Part shown: positions 11,801-21,139 of the stretch, one piece after another | Position numbering within the stretch: the first letter of the stretch is position 1 | Layout of the letters: each line of letters opens with the position of its first letter | Assembly: GCF_037975245.1 (NCBI RefSeq) | Contig: NC_092579.1 | Span: 14,120,678 to 14,184,677, forward strand | Direction of reading: 5' to 3' | DNA: 64,000 nt | DNA from: Apostichopus japonicus | Taxonomy: Eukaryota; Echinodermata; Holothuroidea; Aspidochirotida; Stichopodidae | Program-made: the position numbers and the translations under genes | Notes under the pieces: model-generated | Database searches by the model: none | What the model was told of the DNA's origin: nothing | The model's input: the letters and a program-made list of their open reading frames with translations, nothing else

Positions 11801-12130
11801 TTGTGGATTGACTTGCTGTCTATTTTCCCCCTTCTTCATCCGGAAGATCCAAATTATGGCCGAAGGTCTAACAGAAACGGGCAGGTTTACAATAGAGTGC
11901 CGAATTCATGTCCACAACAGACGATCATCAGAGAGATTCTAAATACTGCCACCACTACTTGCGCATTGCGATGTTTCTCTTCGATGTCGTGCTCATCTTT
12001 TAACGTGTGCGGCGAAAACAATGAAGGCAAAACTACGACATGTCAACTTCTTGAAGACAACGGTGATACGGAAAATGGCCATCATTCGTCTGTTACATGT
12101 AGCTGTTTACACTACGAATGGCTAGTTTGA
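8814..12130 (+). CDS. Secreted C-type-lectin-like / PAN-domain protein, four coding exons
   Basis: Exons 8814-8925, 9559-9822, 10547-10822 and 11847-12130 join into 311 residues. Every junction has a GT donor and AG acceptor, and all three introns are phase 1, as in modular extracellular proteins. Residues 1 to ~33 form a basic-then-hydrophobic signal peptide (LINVFAIFLYLGICA). Exons 2-3 resemble a C-type lectin domain: LPSTLNNSLELSTLLDERV, IWLD, then YCIRY...SCTKEENLLC. The usual WIG motif is not evident. A Thr/Ser-rich linker follows (STPTTTNTELPTTLAPP). Exon 4 has PAN/Apple-like cysteine spacing (CALRCFSSMSCSSFNVC...CQL) and ends at TGA. A splice-acceptor-like tract ends 3 bp before the ATG, so an upstream non-coding exon is likely; an ATG at 8820 is an alternative start. 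The exons are well supported; domain names are by eye and the ligand is unknown. Confidence 0.65.
11046..11301 (+). repeat. Direct duplication inside intron 3 of the lectin-like gene
   Basis: A ~52-bp block starting tatctccggtgtatgagcga (11046) recurs at 11250 with a few substitutions, both ending in accactatatgaaca. The offset is about 204 bp. Confidence 0.8.
11508..11768 (+). repeat. Diverged tandem duplication inside intron 3
   Basis: The segment from about 11512 (tacgaacgcgtaaat...gaatattttgcaatt...aacacattt) is repeated from about 11657 (tacgaacgcgtaaat...aatattctgcaattt...aacacatttt) at an offset of roughly 145 bp with many differences. Confidence 0.75.
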
Positions 12131-12419
12131 AAATAGCATGGTATTTGGTTCTGAAATACTTTGCGGCTAAGACCGAAGAGAAAGATACATAATAGATACA
12201 CTTGTTCGTGCGTGTATGACCTACATCGATATGAAGATCTTTAAACTCACACTGCAGTATTACGGAAACGTACTAATACATGGAATGTCACGTGACTAAC
12301 AGTGATATCATGCTGTGTATGGCGAGTGCATTAAACTATTGAACAAGAACGTAAAGCGTTGAGTATGCATATATTTATATCCAGTAGTATTTCTTGGTTT
12401 TTTCCATAAAAGGTTTTTT

Positions 12420-12585
12420 TATGCGATGAGAACAATGAAGACAAAATTATGATATGTTAACTTCTTGGAGACATCGGTGATTCGGAAAATGCCCATCATT
12501 CGTCGGTTACATCTGCTGTATATGGCACTACGATTGGCGAATTTAGAATCGACATGGTACTGAGTTGTGAAATAACTTTGAAACG
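12420..12585 (+). pseudogene. Decayed copy of the last lectin-gene exon
   Basis: This matches 12006-12170, the end of exon 4 plus its 3' flank. Aligned blocks include gagaacaatgaagacaaaa versus gaaaacaatgaaggcaaaa, cttcttggagacatcggtga versus cttcttgaagacaacggtga, and the following catcattcgtcggttacat. The reading frame is broken: a TAA replaces the codon after the first block and downstream codons no longer match the Cys pattern. There is no intact upstream portion, so only the 3' end of the exon was duplicated, at an offset of about 414 bp. Confidence 0.8.
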
Positions 12586-15500
12586 CTTCCCAAACTGGAA
12601 TGACAAATTTTCATGTGAAAAGATGCAGTAAATATTATTTAAGTATTTATAGTATTTTAAGCACAAACACTGCCTTTTGGCTAGAGTACGTGCAGGGGTT
12701 TGTCGTAGGCCTTCATACGTATGGAACATGGTAAACGGGGGGGGGGGGGGCGGGGGGGTATCTGAACGGGACGTAGACTGTAACAGGGATGTGCTATCCG
12801 GTTACTATAAAACTAGCGTATGTTCATATCTGACGTACATAATGTGCGTGACCTACATACGTACCTATCTTGCGTCCTTGTATGCACATACACGTATATA
12901 GCTACTCAAAACTATTTAAAATGAACTTTGTTTTTTTATTTCTTGCGGAAGGCAGAAGGAATATGTGCGAGGGTGAAGGGTAACTTGGGTTTCGGATTGT
13001 CATAAGATCATAGCCAGTTTCATCAGATGTCATATTGGCATAGTGCATGACTATAATGAGTACAAGAGCCCAGTAATTCTTTGTGAAGGTCAAAGGTCAT
13101 TTGAGTACAGCAAGGGGAAAAGTGGTACAACCTTAAAAACCACTGTAGCTGGATAATTTTGTCTTCAAGAGAGACTTCTAATTTGCTTCAAGTCAATGGT
13201 TGTTTAAGTCAGTTTAAGTTGTTTAGGCTATTCAATCTCTGAAAACATTCTTCTTACTTAGGGATGTGGTCAGTATTAAGCCTTTGGGTTCAGCATGACA
13301 TTTTGTTCAAAGACATTGGTGTACAGAAAAACACATGATTGGTCAGACCCTATTTGATATTGATGTTATGAAATTAAGTATGATTTGTATTTTCAAGAAC
13401 CTAATTATTAATTTCTGTACGCTAGTAGGGTAATATGTCATTGCTCTCACTATCTTGGTATACACCCAAGCTTTCACCATTCTTAATTTTACATGTTTAA
13501 GATGCTGTTTAAAGTGCCAATTGTATCTATAACTTTAGTCATCAATTACTGCACAATATTTTAAACAGTCTTGAATTCTCAGTATTTATGGTCTCATGGA
13601 TTTGTTTTGACACAGAACCCTATATAGCATCACTTGCAACCTTGTCATTTCATATTTCATTAAGAGACAGATATGGTCATAATAGTCGCCCAAATATGAT
13701 GCTGATATGACTCAAGGCTCAAAGGGGCCAAATGTTATCTCGAATGGTCTCTCAAAATTGGGAACATTTCTGAAGATTGTTTTATACCCTAGAGATGACT
13801 TTTGTGTTGGAGTAAGTTGTGAAAATATTTCACAGTGTATAAAAAATTTCATGTAGCACGCTCTTTCAATTGTTAAAGAGATGGTCTCGCGGTGACATAG
13901 TTGATATTAGTCCAACGTCTATGGGTCTATATTTCATGTAGGAAGACTGTTCTTTCTGGATATTGAAACATTTAGGGATACAAATCACTTTGTTTCCTTC
14001 ATTTTATGGGAACTTCATACCATTTACAATCAGGCTAATGTTCATTCATAAACATATTCGTACATTGATATTATGTTCAGTAGTTATGAACACATGAAAT
14101 CTTGCAACAGATTAAACATCATCTGAATGATGGCAAGGAATCATTAAGCCGCTTGACTTTCTGGTTAAATCACTGGCTTAAAACATCATGTCAGTTTGGA
14201 CTACAGGACTGACTTCATGACTGACAGGTCGCCGATCCTGCATGGGTATGGGTGTGTGGTGTACACCCCCCTCCCCCCATCTTAACCCCACACAACAAAT
14301 AGTAGACCTAATCTATAGCCTAGATATATATGCCTCGGAAAGCATAATTGCCAGTCTACAATTTAAACTTGTAGGGATTGGGGGGGGGGGTGGAAGACTC
14401 GATCCCACAATTTGGTTATTCTCCATAAACTAGTGCTTCTTTGAAAACTCCGAAAACTGCAGACAACAGCTTGTTTTGAGGAGGTATGTCACAGCGAGAT
14501 ATGTTCAAAAAGTCAAATCCAAAACAGTCTCATGTTGACAAGTTTGCGGAATCGGTGAAAGATTCTTTCTCCAGTTCGGAATTATTGCACCCATGCAGTA
14601 TACACTAACAATTCATTACCTTTACTAAAATAATTTCTCTTGAACATGATAGAAGTTTAACTTCCCATGGTGAATGAAATCGAAAATGTCGGAACATAAG
14701 CTATATATCATAAAGCACGCTAAGGCCGCATAATATAATTCGGCACGTTAATACTATCAGGTGCGTGTGACACCTCATATTAAGTTGACTTGTAAAGTTT
14801 TCGCAAACTTGGCCATATATCATATGTTGATAAGTTTTTTCCAAATTGGCAAACATTATCTATGAAGTATTGCTAATATTCTAGACCTATATGTATTGCA
14901 TGCAGTGTGCAGACCCTTAGCTTGTCTACCCTCCGCCATGGCAACTGGAAAGAGGAGGGTTCTCCACCACGACGTTTTCCAATTTCATCAGCAGTAATTC
15001 TATGTAAGCACTTCCTGTTTACACAAGGGCATTTTATGTGAGCAGAATACACACAGAATACACTATTAAAGTACAGCTTTATGAATTACTTCTTTACTAG
15101 TGAATCTATCTACTTATAACGTACTCATTCATTACGGTAAGTGTTGCCTGGTTGCAAACACTCTGCTTCAACGGAAGATGAACACCATGATCATTGAATT
15201 AGGCAATGAACTTCTTTGCCCTAAAGTAGAAAGATACCTCAAAGGGAAAATATGGGAATAACAGGTAAGAAACCACATTTTGCTATGGATAATTCATTTT
15301 GTTTAATTCATCAAAGTCAAATTTTGATTATAACTATAAATACATCATCAACATCATTTCAGAGAAAACTACTTTCATAAATTAAATTTCGAACCCCACA
15401 TACGGCACCGGGTACCAAATCCCTCCTGACAGAGGCTCCATCATAGGGGGGGGGGGGCACAATAAATGTCACCCCAGTTTTAGTGACTGAATCGAGTTGG

Positions 15501-16504
15501 CGCTAGGCATATATCATGCTCAATAACGACTCGTGTCTCTCATAAAAGGAGCTCAAACATTGTGCTATATCAAGTTAGTAGTTAATGTGTTTTTCTCATC
15601 TGCTCAACCCCCCCCCCCCCCCCATGAAGAATAAACTTTTCAACTTGGTTGAAATAAGAACTACATATTTAATTTATAGCGTAAACTAGCTAGGAACCGC
15701 GCCCAGACACCGCTGAGGCTATATGCTAAGCCAACAGAACAATTAATGAAAGCCCGCAGCATCTCCTTTCCAGCACATTATTATTCATATTTTTTTAGTA
15801 TGTTGTAATATCACGTACAAGCAATATAACATAAAATACATTATATTGCGCATTCAGTTTGGTTAGCAATGCATATCATGATGGTTTTTATGTGTTTTTG
15901 AGATAGTTATATATTTTACAGGAGCTTTGAGATTGGGTGCCCGGGTGCTAAAGCTGTTATAGTCTTGTTGGTTTTGTAACCATGTTACTCATTATACCTC
16001 AAGTTCTAGTATAGTAGTTATAGCCTATATGTGTTCATAAAATATGATATTTGTGATTAAGTTAAATGATACCAAGTACAGGGTCGTAGCAAGCAGGGGC
16101 GGGGATGGGGGGGGGGGGTGGGGGGAGTCGGCAGCTGTCTTCGTGAGATGTTCATTCACTGAATATTCATTCATACGATAATGTGAACGCATGGACAGTA
16201 TGCGCCATTTCAGTTAGTCTTAGCGAAATTATCATATCATTTCTTCTGATTTCACTAGTCAGTATTGTACAAGCCCAAGATTCTGCACGATCGCGGATGT
16301 TTTGGTTTTCACGAGTTTGGTTAGAATAACGATAAAACGTATACAGAGCTCCTAAGATTTCACTTGCGTGAACTAGTATAACAGTATAATGTGAAACTAC
16401 GGTTCATACATATATTTAGTACGTCTATATGTTTTATGTAGGCTTACGAGTTTCTTTGTTTTGCCCCTATGTTTTAACTTGAATATTGAGACACAGTCCC
16501 CTAC
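12586..16504. other. Gene-poor region with G/C homopolymers and one intronic-type repeat fragment
   Basis: G- or C-runs of eight or more occur near 12738, 14380, 15445, 15608 and 16108. At 13036-13120 a fragment (atgagtacaagagccc...gtcaaaggtcatttgag) matches the AGGTCATTT repeat found in the UBC9 introns. CAGGGTCGTAGC at 16079 followed by G-rich DNA resembles a hAT-type terminus. No coding exon was recognised. Confidence 0.5.
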
Positions 16505-17470
16505 CACGGGAAAAAGACACGCATTTAAGTTATCGTAAGCACAGTCCTTGGATGTTTACGTCTTGCTTACGGTCACCTTAAACATCGGAAACCCGTACAT
16601 TTTGGAACAACGCGTTTACGATGTGATTACGCATCCGTAAACATTGTAAACACGGAACAACAGATTTCCGTTACGTTTATGACAACTTACATATCGGAAG
16701 TTAATAATTACTTTCGTATTTATTAAAACTTATTTCTTCTCCACGTTTACGTTGACCTTAATCTCGCCACAAAGAAATTTACGACAGGATTACGATTATC
16801 TTACACATCGGAAACTCGTAGCATAGATGCAACGCGTTTACAACAAACTTACGCCAAACTTAAGCATGACGTTAACGTTGATTGTTCCATGAAATAAAAC
16901 ACTGGACACAATTCTCATGTCAATCTTTCCGATAATGATATTACCCTGTGACTGCATCTCATGAACAAAATTTCAACATTTACGTTGGCTGAAAGGAGTG
17001 CAGTTAAAAATTTACTGTATATTTACAATTAACTTACAAATACCCAAATACGTTCATTTCAGCGTTTACGTATTGATTACGAAATCCTTAAAGTCAAGTT
17101 TAAGTTATTTTCGTTCACCTGAAACAGGCACAGAACGGCATGTTTAGGATATACACGTCGGAAATTCCGAAGCATGCACACCACGGGATTACAGCATGAT
17201 TACACCAACTTACGCATTGCGTTTACGTTGAATGTATTCTCCACTGAATTCGGAATTTACGGGAAGATTACGATTCACTTACGCGTCGAGCGCAGAGCAT
17301 ACACATACCACGAGTGTCAGTACAACATGATTACATCAACTTCGCTTACGTTGACTCAATAAAGATTCGGAATTTAAGAGATGATTAACTTAAGCGTCGG
17401 AAATTTCAAAAAATACACAGAACGTGATTACGGTATGATTACAACGCCCATATACGTCACATTTAATTTA
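16505..17470 (+). repeat. TTACG-rich satellite-like element, copy 1
   Basis: The motifs TTTACG, GATTACG and CTTACG recur every 10-25 bp. Longer blocks repeat at roughly 110-128 bp: ggaatttacgggaagattacg at 17252 and ggaatttaagagatgattaac at 17369; gtttacgttga at 17221 and cttacgttga at 17345. The left edge CACGGGAAAAAGACACGC is the near reverse complement of the right edge of the second locus (ending 32246), so the family probably has inverted termini. No open frame runs through it. Confidence 0.75.
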
Positions 17471-17559
17471 TACCCACGGGTAATTTTTACCGAGACAATC
17501 ATCTGCCTATTCGGTTCATTATATGTTCGTCTGTAATTATAGCATGCTTAAGTACTTGC

Positions 17560-17760
17560 TAGAAGTTTTCAAAAAGAGAGATTTTAACTCTTCCAAAGTG
17601 TTCTCTTGAAATTCTAGTAAATGGACATACAAGATGACTGAATGTCCAGTGAGGTAAATTTCCTTCAGGGTGCACGTGGTAATATAAAAAATTTAAGGAT
17701 TTGACCAAAGATGACCGTATTTGAATATCTGACATTGTTCTAATACAGCATATATCTTTC
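17560..17760 (+). repeat. Dispersed repeat B, copy 1
   Basis: Shared landmarks are a 'gttctc...ttct' block, atgactgaatgt, gaggtaaatttcctt, and gaccgtatttgaatatctg. Related copies lie at 20514-20670 (+), 21590-21810 (-) and 24110-24345 (-). Confidence 0.65.
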
Positions 17761-17833
17761 AACGTGAATGTGCATGGCTTGCACATACATACAACCATAT
17801 GTACCTCACAATGTATTTCTCATACTTTGTTCA

Positions 17834-17986
<153 letters not shown>

Positions 17987-18475
17987 CAGCCGTCAAACCA
18001 ACAAAACTCCTCAAGCTAATTCTATGAGAGTATCAGCAAATTTCCTCGTGGTTGCTCATTTTGGTAAGTTACGTAATTCACGTTGCGGGCCCTCGATCAT
18101 AATACCTCAACAAACAGCTCGCCCTTACAAAGAATTAAGTTTGGCGCTATGGCATGGCTGATCGATATTCTTATCACTACCGCTGGAATCATGAGAAAAC
18201 AGATGAGAAGACACATACACGGGTCTCCTCATCTGTCTGTCTAATTTTTTATGTATAATTATTTATGTGTTAAAGTAAGTTGGCCTGACGTTTTTTATTA
18301 TTTATTATTATTATTATTTATGTCCGATTAGTATGGTACGTGTTTGGTTTATCTGCTTCTTGATGCATATGCATGCAGATACAACAATGAAAATACACGA
18401 TACGGCTTGCCTTATACTGTATCAAACAGAACAGTGCATCCAATTGGTTTATTGTAGAGAATTTGTGAAACCGCA

Positions 18476-18542
18476 ATGAACAACCCTCATCTGTTGATCA
18501 GGGAGGTGATATTTTAGACCTCCCTGATCAGTCGCTGTTCAT
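18476..18542. repeat. Inverted-repeat hairpin with AGGGAGGT stem
   Basis: TGATCAGGGAGGT (18495-18507) pairs exactly with ACCTCCCTGATCA (18518-18530) across a 10-base loop. Outer arms ATGAACA and TGTTCAT also pair. It looks like a tiny foldback element. Confidence 0.8.
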
Positions 18543-18678
18543 CCTCCAATCAAACGACAGCAAAACCAGCATGAAAAAACGCGCTTGTTTTCAAACGCGG
18601 TCAAAGCTGCTTACATGACAACAGGGGGGTTAATAATGTGACCGCGAATAGCGTTCGAAATGTATGGCTGACTAATAC

Positions 18679-18703
18679 CAGGGAGTTGCATAACAACTCC
18701 CTG
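18679..18703. repeat. Inverted-repeat hairpin with CAGGGAGTTG stem
   Basis: CAGGGAGTTG and CAACTCCCTG form a perfect 10-bp stem with a 5-base loop. The AGGGAG core is shared with the hairpins at 18495 and 34373. Confidence 0.8.
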
Positions 18704-19352
18704 CTGATACTATATACGTTTGAAAGTAATAGTATACTCTTACTGAATTAACGTCTGCTTTCTTATTGTTCTTTGTTTTCTTTTCACACGGGAAGGTTGT
18801 TTTCTCCTTTGATAATTTTCGCACACGTATCAGCGTTTGCTATACATTCTCTTATACCCCATTAAAGGAATTGTCTGGTGGAAGATTTTGATACATTGTC
18901 CTTGTAGTTATTATTTTTCTCTTTCTAACCATGTAAAAATTGTCCCCATTCGACATTTTCTTCTTGTAGAAATCTGGTTTTCAAATTCACCAGTTTCTCA
19001 CCAAAAGTACCGTTTCTTCGAACGCTTCAATATGGTGATTGACGTAGTGCTTGCAGATAGGCAAAACAGGTGACTTGAAGTTAGCACTCCCAATTCCGCA
19101 GCAAATTAACTCGCGTGTGAGCACATTGAATTGCCTCATATATATAACGTACATACTCGCGAACGTATATACTACGATGCTCAGTTGGTGTACTTGTATA
19201 GCGTTACACATAGTACACTCACACTCAAACCACAGTTCATTAACTGTTCTTCGAACTCGCTGAAATAAAATTCACGGATCAAATTAACAGTAAAAGGAAA
19301 CTTATAAAGTATTCGTTAAACCGAAAGATGAAACTTGGCGGGATCGATGTCA

Positions 19353-19865
19353 TCGCAGAACTGTCCGATTGTAAACGTTATAGTAGCCTATACACGCGAA
19401 CATTCTTCGCGCTGGAGCTGGATACCGCGATGTATAAACAACGAAGAGCCTGCTGTTAAAACTTATCTTGTGTTACACAAAGACCACGAAACCACCGATC
19501 TACTAAATATATTGCGGCTTAAGGAGTTTTTTAAATTATATCTAATTTATAAGAAATTTCACCGGAAATTATTGAAGAAATTGATCTAATCGTTGTCAGA
19601 GCAGAATATAGCGCTGAAAAGCTTAGGCTTCGCAGAACTGTCCGATTGTCAACGTTTGAGTACAGCCTACATGCGAACATTTTTCGCGTTGGAGCTGGAT
19701 AGCGCGATGTATAGCCTGAACAACTCAGAGTCTGCTGTTAAAATTTACCTTGTGTTACACAAAGACCACGGAACCACCGCTCAAGTACATGGTGGCTTAA
19801 GGAGTTTTTGAAAACATATCAAATTTTTAAGAAATTTCACCGGAAATTAAGGAAGAAATTTATCT
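19353..19865 (+). repeat. Two-copy tandem duplication with protein-like reading
   Basis: A ~235-bp block at 19353-19587 is repeated at 19630-19865 (offset 277 bp). Both copies translate, with a frame shift in copy 1, to related peptides: AELSDCKRYSSLYTRTFFAL versus AELSDCQRLSTAYMRTFFAL, then AVKTYLVLHKDHETT versus AVKIYLVLHKDHGTT. Copy 2 lies in an open frame 19593-19811. Copy 1 has a small deletion after ATGTAT that breaks the frame. I do not recognise the family. It could be the remnant of a duplicated exon or a non-coding repeat that happens to read open. Confidence 0.7.
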
Positions 19866-20513
19866 GTATACACACGCTGTTTTTGTTGTGATTACCGTAT
19901 AGGTACTGTGCGGAGGGTGGGTTATGACGCAATCTGCTATGGCAGAGCTGACGTCACGTATTGTACTGTTCAAATCATATTTGAAATGTCTATCCATAAC
20001 GATTAAAAAATCGTTTCTCTGTCAAACGCAACATTAGCGTTCTCATACTTTGACAACATATTTGGAAAATTATTTACTATTTTTTAAGGTAACTTCTTTG
20101 GGCCACCAGACAATCCTTTTAAGGGAGTATATGAACTGGAAAATTTCCAAAAGGATGGCGATCCTCCTGCGTTAATGTGCTTCCTAGCTAATTACTAGTT
20201 AAATCAGGGAGTTGTAACTCACCTGTTAAACAATCTGGCTATAGGTCGGGTCGTGAGCACGAAATGATGGGTTAATGCCTAGAAAGTCACAGTTTTAGGG
20301 TAACATTAACAGCTCATATGTATAACACTGCTACCATTATGTGCACATGTATAACACACTTATAGGGCGGTGATCCTGAAAACATAACTTCAAAGCTAAT
20401 ACTTGCCCGTTGAGCAATTTGTCGGTGGCTAAATGGATGAAAGGTAGTCTGCATATGCCACAAATTATACCACGCTATATATAACTGCCAGAAGTTTACA
20501 AACATTACCTTCT

Positions 20514-20720
20514 AGGAGGTCTTTACTTTCCAAATTGTTCTCATACTTTCTAAATTAAAGACATAAAATGGCTGAATGTTAATTTCCTCAAGGGTGGTAA
20601 TACAAATACAATATTTTTTTTGGGGTATCAAAGGTGACCATATTTGAATACCTGGCATATTAGGGGCCAAAACAGCAAACCTTTGGAGCGGGATATACTG
20701 GTTTTGTATTGGGGTGTAAA
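20514..20720 (+). repeat. Dispersed repeat B, copy 2
   Basis: It shares ccaaattgttctcatac, atggctgaatgtt, tttcctcaaggg and gaccatatttgaatacctgg with the copies near 17560 and, in reverse, near 21700 and 24200. Confidence 0.65.
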
Positions 20721-21139
20721 ATCTAAACAATTGCAAGTAAAAGATTCAAAGTAAAGAACATACTTTACCAAACACGTTTTACGAGGTACAAAGTATATAT
20801 TTATAAATTTGTAGTTAAGACGGTGCACTCTTTACTGCAGGAATGCGACAACTAAGTTAATAACGATTTTGCTCTCCCTTTCCTCTCTTATTCATTGCTG
20901 CAAATGTTTCTGTTGCAGCGATAGAAAGCAAGTGTAAATAAATGACACATGATGACACCAGAAATGTGTTCCGCATTCATTTCTATTGAAAATTTTCTAT
21001 TGTAGATAATGTTATTAAACTCTGAATTCAAACATGGAAACGTTTTACAAACATTCACCTCAAAATTAGTGGAACAATGCCACGAAGATTAATATATAGA
21101 ATGAAAAACAACTTGTAGGTAGGGCCTATTGCTTACCGG

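Noticed and set aside
17470-17500. Right inverted terminus of the first TTACG element (cccacggg)
   Set aside because: Only a few bases match the expected CCCGTG end, so I left the right boundary open.
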